From Sulfitobacter noctilucae (GTDB lineage: Bacteria > Pseudomonadota > Alphaproteobacteria > Rhodobacterales > Rhodobacteraceae), in NCBI RefSeq assembly GCF_000622365.1, contig NZ_JASC01000003.1, positions 62,001-126,000 of the forward strand: a stretch of DNA of 64,000 bases, read 5' to 3'. Shown here piece after piece: positions 35,393-43,520 of this stretch; position 1 is the first letter of the stretch; every line of letters starts with the position of its first letter. Both the position numbers and the translations under genes were made by a program. Under the pieces are notes generated by a model. It worked only from the letters and a program-made list of their open reading frames with translations, had not been told where the DNA came from and made no database searches.

Positions 35393-36355
35393 TCACGCCA
35401 GCAAGGCTGCGGCGAAAAACAACAGCGGTATCATGCCGGTATCACGGTTAACCCGGAACAATTGCAGCATTTTTGCGGGATTGTTGACGTCGATCCCCCG
35501 TAGTTGCCACGCCATATGCCAACCCATTGCCCAGGGGCCGCCGAGTGCGAGGACCAGCGCGAGGATAGAGGCATTTGGCATCGCGCTAAAGATTACAGCA
35601 AGGCCCATCAGGCTGACAGTCGCCACCAAGAACCAGCGCAACCATTGCGGAGAGTTGTCTCCAAAAAGTCGGGCGGTGGATTTGACCCCGATCAGGGCAT
35701 CGTCTTCGGTATCTTGGTGGGCATAGATTGTATCGTAGTAGAGCGTCCATGCGATGCCCGCAGCATAAAGGAACACTGCAGGGAAATTCAACGCGCCGGT
35801 ATGGGCGGTCCAAACCAGCAAGGCACCCCAGTTGAAGGCGAGGCCGAGAAAGACCTGGGGCCACCATGTGAAGCGCTTGGCAAACGGATAGATCGTAACA
35901 AGCAAAAGCGACAACACTCCAAGGCCAACCGCCGCCCAATTGAAAGTGAATAGAATCGCCGCGGCCAGTAGACACTGGATGACCATCCATGCGATTGCTC
36001 TCACTATGGAAACCTGACCGGAGGGGATCGGCCGCGAACGGGTACGGGCCACTTGCGCGTCAATGTGGCGGTCAGTGATGTCATTCCAGGTACACCCCGC
36101 GCCACGCATCAAAAAAGCGCCGATGCCGCAGCCGGCAAAAATCCACAAGTCTTCCCAACGCGGGCTTTGGTCATAGAGGATCGCTAATGCCAGCCCCCAC
36201 CAGCATGGCAACAACAAAAGCCATGTGCCAATGGGCCTGTCAGCCCGGCTAAGCCGCAGATAGGGGCGGAAGGAGGCCGGCGCATAGCGGTCCACCCAAT
36301 TGTCCGATGGAGCATCCGCGACCGGGGCATCTGGTGATGGGGGCGTGACTTGCAT
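35393..36355 (-). CDS. ubiA: 4-hydroxybenzoate polyprenyltransferase
   Basis: A 320-residue membrane prenyltransferase of ubiquinone synthesis. The first aspartate-rich motif NDITDRHID and the second region YDTIYAHQDTEDD are both present, with about eight helices. The N-terminal 20 residues are Pro/Asp-rich and may be over-called. The ATG lies only 11 bases from the divergent rsmE start, so its promoter must overlap coding sequence, unless a GTG a few codons inside is used. Confidence 0.94.
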   Translation of the reverse strand: MQVTPPSPDAPVADAPSDNWVDRYAPASFRPYLRLSRADRPIGTWLLLLPCWWGLALAILYDQSPRWEDLWIFAGCGIGAFLMRGAGCTWNDITDRHIDAQVARTRSRPIPSGQVSIVRAIAWMVIQCLLAAAILFTFNWAAVGLGVLSLLLVTIYPFAKRFTWWPQVFLGLAFNWGALLVWTAHTGALNFPAVFLYAAGIAWTLYYDTIYAHQDTEDDALIGVKSTARLFGDNSPQWLRWFLVATVSLMGLAVIFSAMPNASILALVLALGGPWAMGWHMAWQLRGIDVNNPAKMLQLFRVNRDTGMIPLLFFAAALLA

Positions 36356-36366
36356 ATATCGGTCCC

Positions 36367-37086
36367 ATGAATGCGAAAATCAGACTTTATGTAGAGCACC
36401 CTTTGGGTGCGGGGCAATCGGTTCCTTTGGGCAAGGGACAGGCGCATTACCTTTTTGGGGTCATGCGGCAGACGGTCGGCGGTGCGGTCTTGCTGTTCAA
36501 CGGGCAAGACGGTGAATGGCGTGCCGAGATTGCGGAGGCGGGCAAGCGCGGTGGCGTGTTGGCCTGCACCGAGCGAACGCGCCCGCTGCAGATGCCGCCC
36601 GATCTGTGGTTGATGTTCGCGCCGATCAAAAAGGCGCGTACGGACTTTATCGTCGAAAAGGCGGCGGAAATGGGTGCGGCGCGGATCGTGCCGGTGATGA
36701 CGGAGTTCACCAATGCAGGCCGCGTGCAGCGCGACCGTTTGCAGGCCCATGCCGTGGAGGCAGCAGAGCAATGCGGTGGCACCTATGTGCCCGAAGTCGC
36801 CGAACCAGTGAAATTTCGCGCCCTGCTGGATCGCTGGCAAGCACCGCGTCAGATTATGTTTTGCGACGAGGCACTCGCGGGTGACTCCGCCATCCTGCCG
36901 GATGTTATCGGACCCTGGGCGGTGCTGATCGGGCCCGAGGGTGGGTTTTCGGAAGCGGAGCGCACACGACTGCATCGGTTCGACCATGCTCATCCCGTAA
37001 CCCTTGGCCCAAGAATTTTGCGAGCGGACACCGCGGCAGTGGCGGCGCTGACGGTCTGGCAGCAGCGGTTGGGGGATTGGACATGA
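36367..37086 (+). CDS. rsmE: 16S rRNA (uracil(1498)-N(3))-methyltransferase
   Basis: A 239-residue SPOUT-class methyltransferase. The N-terminal PUA-like domain begins IRLYVEHPLGAG. The C-terminal trefoil knot has the SAM-binding segments LIGPEGGFSEAE and LGPRILRADTAAVAALT, both diagnostic for RsmE. It modifies U1498 in the decoding site. The stop overlaps the start of a 24-codon frame that bridges to the next gene. Confidence 0.95.
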   Translation: MNAKIRLYVEHPLGAGQSVPLGKGQAHYLFGVMRQTVGGAVLLFNGQDGEWRAEIAEAGKRGGVLACTERTRPLQMPPDLWLMFAPIKKARTDFIVEKAAEMGAARIVPVMTEFTNAGRVQRDRLQAHAVEAAEQCGGTYVPEVAEPVKFRALLDRWQAPRQIMFCDEALAGDSAILPDVIGPWAVLIGPEGGFSEAERTRLHRFDHAHPVTLGPRILRADTAAVAALTVWQQRLGDWT

Positions 37087-37157
37087 GTGGCGTGCGTGTT
37101 TTTCAGGCGGTGTCGGGTATTTTCAAAAGGGTGAAGCAGGGGGGCGGCGCATCATGA
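37083..37157 (+). CDS. Possible 24-residue bridging mini-ORF
   Basis: Its ATG overlaps the rsmE stop (ATGA) and its TGA overlaps the ATG of the following 176-residue gene (ATGA), filling the 67-base gap exactly. The product would be basic and short with no recognised family. It may be a real tiny gene, a translational-coupling device, or coincidence. Confidence 0.3.
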   Translation: MSGVRVFQAVSGIFKRVKQGGGAS

Positions 37158-37684
37158 CCTTCTTCTGTCCTGAGGCGCAGGCCGCTGTCTGGCGCTGGCG
37201 CGAGGCGATTGCCGGTGGTGTGCTGGCACTATTGGGGTTCTGGCTGGTGTCGGGGCCGGGGTTTTTGCTGGCCGTGCCGGGCTATGCGGCGCTGGGCTGT
37301 GGCGTGATGCTGGGCTGGCTGGGCGTGCAGCGCGGGCGGTTTCGCGGTGCAGATGGGGGCGTGGGTGCCGTACAGGTGGACGAAGGACAAGTGAGTTATT
37401 TCGGTCCGTTGACAGGCGGCACTGTGGCTTTGCGCGAGCTGGAGAGTCTGACGCTTGATGGTAGGATGTTTCCTGCGCACTGGCGGCTGGTGCAGCGCGG
37501 GGGGGACGCGCCGCTGTTGATCCCTGTAAATGCGGCCGGTGCAGAGGCGCTGTTCGATGCTTTCGCCACCCTGCCGGGACTGCGCACCGAACGGATGTTG
37601 ACCACTCTCAAAGCCGATCCACAAAGTGCTGTCGTTATCTGGCAACGGGATCCGACGCAAAGTTCGCATGCTTTGCTGCATTGA
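37154..37684 (+). CDS. Uncharacterised membrane protein, 176 residues
   Basis: Function not recognised. Two closely spaced hydrophobic helices (about 17-35 and 38-57) are followed by a cytoplasmic beta-rich part (about 60-150, with VDEGQVSYFGPLTGG and LRELESLTLDG) that resembles PH-like small domains of membrane-anchored proteins. It lies between rsmE and gshA on the same strand, possibly linked to rsmE by a bridging mini-ORF. Only its membrane topology is supported. Confidence 0.75.
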   Translation: MTFFCPEAQAAVWRWREAIAGGVLALLGFWLVSGPGFLLAVPGYAALGCGVMLGWLGVQRGRFRGADGGVGAVQVDEGQVSYFGPLTGGTVALRELESLTLDGRMFPAHWRLVQRGGDAPLLIPVNAAGAEALFDAFATLPGLRTERMLTTLKADPQSAVVIWQRDPTQSSHALLH

Positions 37685-37744
37685 CACCTTCACGAATTCC
37701 GCCCATCCCTGAGCGTTCAATTCCAAGCTTTCGAGGTCACCTTT

Positions 37745-39115
37745 ATGTCTATTCCTCAATCCGGCGGTGGCCCCATTGAACGCCGCGAGCAACTTGCTGA
37801 ATTCCTCGCCGAGGGATGCAAGCCGCGCGAAGACTGGCGGATCGGGACCGAGCACGAGAAGTTCGGCTATTGCAAAGATACGTTCAAGCCGCTGCCCTAT
37901 GAAGGTGAGCGCTCGATCCGGGTGATGCTGGAAGGATTGCGGGACAAACACGGCTGGAGCCCTGTCGAAGAGGGCGGCAAGCTGATCGGATTGGAAAAGG
38001 GCGGGGCTAACGTCTCGCTCGAGCCCGGGGGCCAACTGGAATTGTCAGGCGCTCCGCTGGAGACCATCCACGAGACCTGCGATGAGGTGAACGCGCATCT
38101 GCGCGAGGTCAAGGATGTGGCCGATGGCATTGGCGCGGGCTTTATCGGCTTGGGGGCTGCGCCCGAATGGACCCATGACCAAATGGATCTGATGCCCAAG
38201 GGCCGCTACAAATTGATGAACGACTATATGGGCCGCGTGGGTACCATGGGCCGCGTAATGATGCGCCGGACCTGTACTGTGCAGGTCAATCTTGATTTCG
38301 GGTCCGAGGCAGACATGGTGCAAAAGATGCGCGTGTCCTTGGCGTTGCAGCCTGTTGCCACAGCCCTGTTTGCCAATTCACCGTTTTTCGAGGGTAAGCC
38401 AAACGGCTATAAATCACTGCGCTCCATGGTCTGGCGCAATCTGGATGCGGCGCGCACAGGCATGCTGCCGTTCGTTTTTGACGAAGGGTTCGGGTTCGAA
38501 GCCTGGGTCGAATATGCACTCGATGTGCCGATGTACTTTGTCTACCGCGACGGGAAATATGTAAACGCGCTGGGCATGTCGTTCCATGATTTTCTGGACG
38601 GCAAACTGCCCGCGCTACCCGGCGAGACACCGACGCTGAGCGATTGGGCCGACCACCTGACCACCGCTTTCCCGGAAGCGCGTATGAAGAAATACATCGA
38701 GATGCGCGGCGCGGATGGCGGGCCGTGGCGCCGGCTGTGCGCCCTGCCTGCATTCTGGGTTGGTCTGATGTACGATCAGACCGCGCTTGATGGGGCGTGG
38801 GATCTGGTCAAGAACTGGACGCCTGCGCAGCATGACGCATTGCGCGTTGCCGCTTCGGTCGATGGGCTGCAGGCACAGGTCACCGGCATCAACATGCACG
38901 AGATCGCGCGCGAGGCGCTGGCGCTGTCAGAAGCCGGGCTGAAGGCGCGCGCCAAGACGGGCGCGGGGGGCATGGTGCCGGATGAGACACATTTCCTGAA
39001 CACGCTCAAGGAAAGCGTCGAGAGTGGCAAAGTGCCTGCCGATGAAATGCTCGAAGACTATCATGGCAAATGGCAGGGCGAACTAAGCCGGATCTACGGC
39101 GATTACAGCTATTGA
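37745..39115 (+). CDS. gshA: Glutamate--cysteine ligase (plant/alphaproteobacterial type)
   Basis: A 456-residue enzyme catalysing the first step of glutathione synthesis. The sequence matches the GCS2/plant-like class: RIGTEHEKFGY near the N-terminus, SLEPGGQLELSGAP, then MGRVMMRRTCTVQVNLDF, an active-site stretch of this class. Length is as expected. The start follows GAGGT. It is monocistronic in appearance, with only a weak 5-bp hairpin (39154-39171) behind it. Confidence 0.95.
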   Translation: MSIPQSGGGPIERREQLAEFLAEGCKPREDWRIGTEHEKFGYCKDTFKPLPYEGERSIRVMLEGLRDKHGWSPVEEGGKLIGLEKGGANVSLEPGGQLELSGAPLETIHETCDEVNAHLREVKDVADGIGAGFIGLGAAPEWTHDQMDLMPKGRYKLMNDYMGRVGTMGRVMMRRTCTVQVNLDFGSEADMVQKMRVSLALQPVATALFANSPFFEGKPNGYKSLRSMVWRNLDAARTGMLPFVFDEGFGFEAWVEYALDVPMYFVYRDGKYVNALGMSFHDFLDGKLPALPGETPTLSDWADHLTTAFPEARMKKYIEMRGADGGPWRRLCALPAFWVGLMYDQTALDGAWDLVKNWTPAQHDALRVAASVDGLQAQVTGINMHEIAREALALSEAGLKARAKTGAGGMVPDETHFLNTLKESVESGKVPADEMLEDYHGKWQGELSRIYGDYSY

Positions 39116-39176
39116 CGCTAGCCGCTTGCCGGTTGGTAGGGCTGCTATAGTCCGCACCAGTGATTGGGTGCAGAGC

Positions 39177-40073
39177 TTAGGGGTTCTGCCCCAGAACACG
39201 CTGGCGGTATAGGGCTTTGACCTCTTCCGCGCCCGCCTCTCTGCGCCGGGTCTGTTCCTCTGCCGTCTCTTCGAACAGATGCGCATAGCCGGCAAAGGGG
39301 TTGTTCTTGTTGTCTTTCTTCTTTTTGTACTGAAGCGCAGACACTACGGCAGGGCCATAGATGTTATCCTGGGTATAGGACGGCAGGATGTTGATGAGCG
39401 TGTGCAGGGCCGCTGTCAGGAAAGGCGTGATCACGAGCGTACCGGCCACGAAGACAAAGCCGAAGGTATGACCGCTTTCGCCCTCGATCTCGGTTGTGAC
39501 ACTGCGGACCTCGCGGCGCACATCGACGGCACCGCTATGGGCATAAATTTCGGCCAGCAGACTCGAGACTGCTTCGCTGCCCATGGTTTGAAAGGCCTGC
39601 GCAATGGCGAACATTTCCTGCCAGAAAGCTTCGGGTGCGAAAAGGAACAGCATGACGGGATGGATGATATTGCCGATCTCATCGGGGCCATCGCTGATGC
39701 CTGTCAGGCTCGATTGCATCATCGCGCCCAGCAAGCCGCACATCAGAACCAGCCCGGAAATCATTGAAATGGCGGGCAAGAGCACCAGAAAGCCTGTTTT
39801 GTTCCGGTCATGCAGGCGGCGCATGTTCAGCGAAAGGCGCGGGATCAGCGTGATCAGAAAAATGATGGCGGATTCGTAATAGAGCGGGCTCAGCGGCGGG
39901 ATGGTTCGGTTGACGAGAAACCCGTAGACCTCCTGCACGTCGCCTTTGAGAGTGATAAAGATGAAAAACCAGATGACTGGTACGACCGCCCAATATTCAA
40001 ACAGCGTTGCCCGCGACTGGAATTTGAACGCGCGAAACGCAAAGTTCTCATAGTTGGAGAAAAACTCTTTCAT
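39177..40073 (-). CDS. DUF805 family membrane protein, 298 residues
   Basis: The N-terminal part has the DUF805 pattern FAFRAFKFQSRATLFEYWA followed by helices and the LSLNMRRLHDRNKTGF motif that ends the DUF805 core. A further approximately 140 residues with hydrophobic stretches and a charged C-terminal tail follow, making it longer than usual members. Function is unknown for the family. ATG at 40073 (MKEFF) is chosen because it gives the family's normal N-terminus; the frame extends upstream without a good start. Confidence 0.82.
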   Translation of the reverse strand: MKEFFSNYENFAFRAFKFQSRATLFEYWAVVPVIWFFIFITLKGDVQEVYGFLVNRTIPPLSPLYYESAIIFLITLIPRLSLNMRRLHDRNKTGFLVLLPAISMISGLVLMCGLLGAMMQSSLTGISDGPDEIGNIIHPVMLFLFAPEAFWQEMFAIAQAFQTMGSEAVSSLLAEIYAHSGAVDVRREVRSVTTEIEGESGHTFGFVFVAGTLVITPFLTAALHTLINILPSYTQDNIYGPAVVSALQYKKKKDNKNNPFAGYAHLFEETAEEQTRRREAGAEEVKALYRQRVLGQNP

Positions 40074-40199
40074 CAAAATAGCCCCGTATATGCCAATCTG
40101 ATTTGAGGGGTAGATCGGGTTCAAGACCTTATTGAGGCAGACGTGTGGTTTTTTCAGTCACTCCCGTTCTGATTGCGCTCGGCAATTCTCTGAACCGAG

Positions 40200-40472
40200 T
40201 CACGCAGACTTTTGGGGTACAAATGCGCGGACGAAAGCAACCACCTTTGCGCTGGGCATTTCGCAGGGGTACAGCTGCGCGCCTTTCGACAGCTCGTACA
40301 GGTTCAGGCTGATATAATCACTGCCGCCCAGTTCTTCCGCGACCAGTTTTGTCGCCCGACCCGCGCTGAACAGGCTTTTCGTTGCGATGTAGCGTTTGCC
40401 GGATGCCGTGCCGATTGTTGACCCTTCGCGCCATGACGCCAGACGGGCCACCACATCTGCGGGGGGTGTCAC
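40200..40472 (-). CDS. Small hypothetical protein coupled to plsY, 90 residues
   Basis: The GTG start at 40472 overlaps the plsY stop (GTGA), a classical coupling arrangement, so the gene is probably real although the frame continues upstream through plsY. The protein looks like a soluble alpha/beta domain (SGKRYIATKSLFSAGRA, then YISLNLYELSKGAQLYPCEMP) with one Cys and an exposed basic N-terminus. No family recognised and no membrane helix. Confidence 0.68.
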   Translation of the reverse strand: MTPPADVVARLASWREGSTIGTASGKRYIATKSLFSAGRATKLVAEELGGSDYISLNLYELSKGAQLYPCEMPSAKVVAFVRAFVPQKSA

Positions 40473-41077
40473 CCCTTTTGGCCGATCTTCGGCTCGATGC
40501 CTGCCTTGATGCGTTCGATGTTTGCGCGGTGCCGGACATAGAGCAGTACAGTCAGGGCGATGCCAAGGATCAGCATATAGCCATAGCCGGTCAGGACCAT
40601 CAGGATCGTAGACAGCGAGGCCGCCGCAAGCGCACCCATGGAGGACACGCGTGTCACGGCCACTGCAACCAGCCAGCACAGGCAGCATCCGATGCCAACA
40701 GGCCAGGCCAAGGCCAGCATGATGCCGAGGAAAGTGGCGACACCTTTGCCGCCATTGAACTTGAGCCAGATCGGAAAGCAATGGCCCAGCATAGCGGTCA
40801 GTGCGGCCAGTTGCGCCGCGTCTTCGCCCGCCATTGCGCGGGCCAGCAGCACGATCACCGCCCCCTTCGCGCCATCCAGTACAAGCGTCAGTGCGGCAGC
40901 GGCTTTGCTTCCGGTGCGCAGCACATTGGTGGCCCCTATGTTGCCAGACCCGATTTCGCGCAGGTTGCCCAGCCCCATGAAGCGGGTCAAAATCATGCCA
41001 AAGGGGATCGAGCCGGCAAGGTAGCCCAAGACCGCCCAAAGGATCAGAACGGTCAGAGAAGATTCAATCGGTGGCAT
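40469..41077 (-). CDS. plsY: Acyl-phosphate glycerol-3-phosphate acyltransferase
   Basis: A 202-residue, approximately five-helix inner-membrane acyltransferase that starts phospholipid synthesis from acyl-phosphate. Conserved loops are GSGNIGATNVLRTG, KGAVIVLLA and FNGGKGVATFLG. ATG at 41077 overlaps the stop of the dihydroorotase-like gene (TGATG); a GTG lies one codon before. Length is normal for the family. Confidence 0.95.
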   Translation of the reverse strand: MPPIESSLTVLILWAVLGYLAGSIPFGMILTRFMGLGNLREIGSGNIGATNVLRTGSKAAAALTLVLDGAKGAVIVLLARAMAGEDAAQLAALTAMLGHCFPIWLKFNGGKGVATFLGIMLALAWPVGIGCCLCWLVAVAVTRVSSMGALAAASLSTILMVLTGYGYMLILGIALTVLLYVRHRANIERIKAGIEPKIGQKG

Positions 41078-42357
41078 CACTCGACCTCAAATACAGAACG
41101 CCCTGCGACGTAGGTTGACAGCACCTTACCCTGCATGCGTGTCCCGTCAAAAGGGGTGTTGCGCGATTTTGAGCGGAGTGTTGCACGGTCCATGACAAAG
41201 GGCGCATTGGCATCGAAAAGCACCAGATCAGCCGGGGCCCCTGCGCTGAGCCGCCCGCCGGGCAGGCCCAGACGGCGGGCAGGATTGAACGAAAGCGCAC
41301 GCCAGAGTGTGGCGAGATCCATCAGGTCGGCATGGACCAGACGTAGGGCGGCAGGCAGCAGAGTTTCAAGCCCCACGGCTCCGGATGCCGCTTCCTCGAA
41401 GGGCAGGCGTTTGGATTCCTCGTCTTGCGGTGTGTGCATCGAACAGATGATGTCGATCAGGCCGCTGGCGACGGCTTCGGCCACTGCAAGGCGGTCTTCC
41501 TCGTCACGCAGGGGGGGCTTGAGCTTGAAGAACGTGCGGTAGTCCGCCACGTCCAGTGCGTTCAACGTAAGGTGATGGATGCCAACACCAGCGGTGATAT
41601 CCAGCCCGTTGGCTTTGGCGCGCGCCAGCGCAGGAAGGGCGCGGGCGGTGGTGATCTGGTCGGCGTGGTACTTGGCACCGGTCATCTCGATCAGCGCGAT
41701 ATCACGGTCGAGGCCCATACGCTCGGCCATGGGCGACACGGCAGGCAACCCGCGCAGCGAGGCGAACTTGCCAGACGTCGCCGCGGCCCCCTTGCTCAGC
41801 GTCGGTTCCTGCGGGTGCGCGATGACCAGTGCACCCAGACTTCGGGCATAGGTCAGGGCACGGGCGAAGACCTTGGTATTGCTGATAACATGATCGCAAT
41901 CGGTAAAGGCCGCGGCCCCTGCATCCATCAGGAAACCGATTTCGGTCATCTCATGGCCCGCGCGCCCCTTGGTCAGGGCGGCCATCGGGATGACATTGAC
42001 CGGAGCGGCCTCATTGGCGCGGCGGGTCACAAATTCGAGCACTTCGGGGCTGTCGATGGGGGGATCTGTATCGGGCCGCGTGATCATTGTGGTGATTCCG
42101 CCAGCCGCCGCCGCCATGCCGGCACTGCGGTAGCTTTCCTTGTGCCGCTCCCCCGGTTCGCAAACCTTCACGCCCAGATCAACGATACCCGGTGCGAGGT
42201 ATTTTCCCTGACAGTCGATGATTTCGGCGTTATCGGGCAGAACTTCCAGACCCTGCGAAACATCCGTGATCCGGCCGTCCTGAACGCTGAGCGCCCCGTC
42301 AAATACATTGCCTGCTTCGGGGTCGATCAACTTGGCATTGATGAAATGCAACGTCAT
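41077..42357 (-). CDS. pyrX: Dihydroorotase-like protein lacking catalytic residues (PyrC'/PyrX type)
   Basis: A 426-residue amidohydrolase-fold protein of class I dihydroorotase size. The metal motif DxHxH of true enzymes reads D60-L-G62-V-K64, the substrate arginine before EPG is C66, and the TDHAPH aspartate position is M307 (SMHTPQ). These losses argue strongly against catalysis. In Pseudomonas a similar inactive homologue, PyrC', is a structural partner of aspartate carbamoyltransferase. Here it is about 1.2 kb downstream of pyrB on the same strand, which fits that role. An active PyrC is expected elsewhere. Confidence 0.88.
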   Translation of the reverse strand: MTLHFINAKLIDPEAGNVFDGALSVQDGRITDVSQGLEVLPDNAEIIDCQGKYLAPGIVDLGVKVCEPGERHKESYRSAGMAAAAGGITTMITRPDTDPPIDSPEVLEFVTRRANEAAPVNVIPMAALTKGRAGHEMTEIGFLMDAGAAAFTDCDHVISNTKVFARALTYARSLGALVIAHPQEPTLSKGAAATSGKFASLRGLPAVSPMAERMGLDRDIALIEMTGAKYHADQITTARALPALARAKANGLDITAGVGIHHLTLNALDVADYRTFFKLKPPLRDEEDRLAVAEAVASGLIDIICSMHTPQDEESKRLPFEEAASGAVGLETLLPAALRLVHADLMDLATLWRALSFNPARRLGLPGGRLSAGAPADLVLFDANAPFVMDRATLRSKSRNTPFDGTRMQGKVLSTYVAGRSVFEVE

Positions 42358-42429
42358 GGCATGCCTTCGGGTTATATCGGTTCGCGCTGTCTTGCCTTAA
42401 ATGGCGCAGCAAACCAAGAGGGTTTCGTG

Positions 42430-42870
42430 CTAATGAGGGTCAGGCATCCGGGCCGCGTCAATTTGGGCAGCAGCCTCTGCCGGATAGGCGAGATCGCGCA
42501 TCACCATGCGCTGACCTGACTGTAGTTTGATGATCACATGGCTGCCAAAGTGCAGACGCACATCAGCCACCTCGGACAAAGAGATCTGCGCACGCCCGTC
42601 GATGCTATCATGGATCAGATAGCCTTGGGCGACCTGCCACATATCGGTCCGCATCTGCCGCCAGCGCGTCACGTCTTCCAGAAAAAAACCAGCGGTCAGC
42701 ACCAGTGCGACCAGGATTCCCCAACTACGGGGCAAATCGAACCAGATCGAAAACGCCAAAGCGACCGCGAGCAGGGCGGCAAAGGTCAGGCCTGCATTGA
42801 GCATCACGCGGCGCAAGAACCTTTGCCGCGAGGGAACCCAGCTGAGACCATCAGGGGCTAGGCGATCCAA
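42430..42870 (-). CDS. Uncharacterised two-helix membrane protein, 146 residues
   Basis: Function not recognised. Two hydrophobic helices (about 22-42 and 46-64) are followed by a hydrophilic domain with the pattern GYLIHDSIDGRAQISLSEVADVRLHFGSHVIIKLQSG, a small PH-like beta-rich part. The start appears to be TTG at 42870, overlapping the preceding 33-codon gene; the next Met is 22 codons in, inside helix 1. It lies in the pyrB to pyrX gene row and is probably co-transcribed. Confidence 0.7.
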   Translation of the reverse strand: MDRLAPDGLSWVPSRQRFLRRVMLNAGLTFAALLAVALAFSIWFDLPRSWGILVALVLTAGFFLEDVTRWRQMRTDMWQVAQGYLIHDSIDGRAQISLSEVADVRLHFGSHVIIKLQSGQRMVMRDLAYPAEAAAQIDAARMPDPH

Positions 42871-42959
42871 TACATCATTCCAGCAATGCCAAAGGCAACC
42901 AGCAGAGCGATCATGGCGATCCGACCGGACATTTTGGGATCAGGCTTGGGTTCTTGCAT
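42858..42959 (-). CDS. Very small single-helix membrane protein, 33 residues
   Basis: A polar, Pro/Lys-containing N-terminus (MQEPKPDPKMSGR) precedes one hydrophobic helix ending in MMYWIA. It sits 26 bases after the 177-residue gene and overlaps the next gene by 13 bases. Composition and location support a real small membrane protein, but there is no family evidence. Confidence 0.5.
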   Translation of the reverse strand: MQEPKPDPKMSGRIAMIALLVAFGIAGMMYWIA

Positions 42960-42985
42960 CAGGGTTCCTTTGGTTTCAGAAGCGA

Positions 42986-43519
42986 TTAGGCCAGCGCCCA
43001 CCACAGAACGAGCAGCACCAGCAGGATCAGCGCCCCTACGATCAGCGATCCGCCCCGGCTTCGGTCGGACGTTTTGGCGGGCATCACTCTTGCCTTCCCT
43101 GTATAGGGTTGCGCGGCGTCTGCTTCCAGCGCGATAGGGGGCGTATCGTCTGCTTCCTGGGCGTAAGTTCCGATCAGCGTGAGAGGGGCCGCAGGTGTCA
43201 GGGTCGTAGCATTGCCGCCGAAGGACAGCGAATGGACCAGCATGACCCAGCCATCCAAAGCAGCAAGTCTGCTACTGTCGCGCTGCAGGTCCGCATCGGG
43301 TGCGTCGGTGCCTTCACGCAGGTATCCGGCCAACCCCAAATCGCCCAAGTCGCTTACGGCAAAGACTTCGATGCCAGCGGGGTTCAACCCTTTGGCGCCC
43401 AGCAACGCCATCTGCGCATCCGGGTCCTTGCTCAGCTTGCGTGCTTCCGAAGCTGGCATCGACAGCGAAAAGACACGGGTGGTGCCCAGTTCGCCTGATT
43501 TTACGGGAATGGCTGCCAT
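42986..43519 (-). CDS. Uncharacterised tail-anchored protein, 177 residues
   Basis: Function not recognised. A soluble domain (about 1-130, with TTRVFSLSMPASEAR and LDGWVMLVHSLSFGG) is followed by a basic linker and a C-terminal transmembrane helix (about 157-175, VGALILLVLLVLWWA). ATG at 43519 lies directly after the pyrB stop (TGACATG), so it is translated right behind pyrB. The topology suggests a cytoplasmic domain held at the inner membrane. Confidence 0.78.
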   Translation of the reverse strand: MAAIPVKSGELGTTRVFSLSMPASEARKLSKDPDAQMALLGAKGLNPAGIEVFAVSDLGDLGLAGYLREGTDAPDADLQRDSSRLAALDGWVMLVHSLSFGGNATTLTPAAPLTLIGTYAQEADDTPPIALEADAAQPYTGKARVMPAKTSDRSRGGSLIVGALILLVLLVLWWALA

Positions 43520-43520
43520 G

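Noticed and set aside
39154-39171. GCACC-N8-GGTGC hairpin between gshA and the DUF805 gene as a terminator
   Set aside because: Only five base pairs and no T-run on either strand; too weak to call.
40473-41039. Longer 279-codon version of the small gene behind plsY
   Set aside because: The first approximately 189 codons run out of frame through plsY. Only the last 90 codons, beginning at the GTGA overlap, look like protein.
41425-42519. 364-codon open frame on the plus strand opposite the dihydroorotase-like gene
   Set aside because: It is antisense to a well-supported gene, has no ribosome site and shows low-complexity Gly/Arg/His composition typical of reverse-strand shadows in GC-rich DNA.
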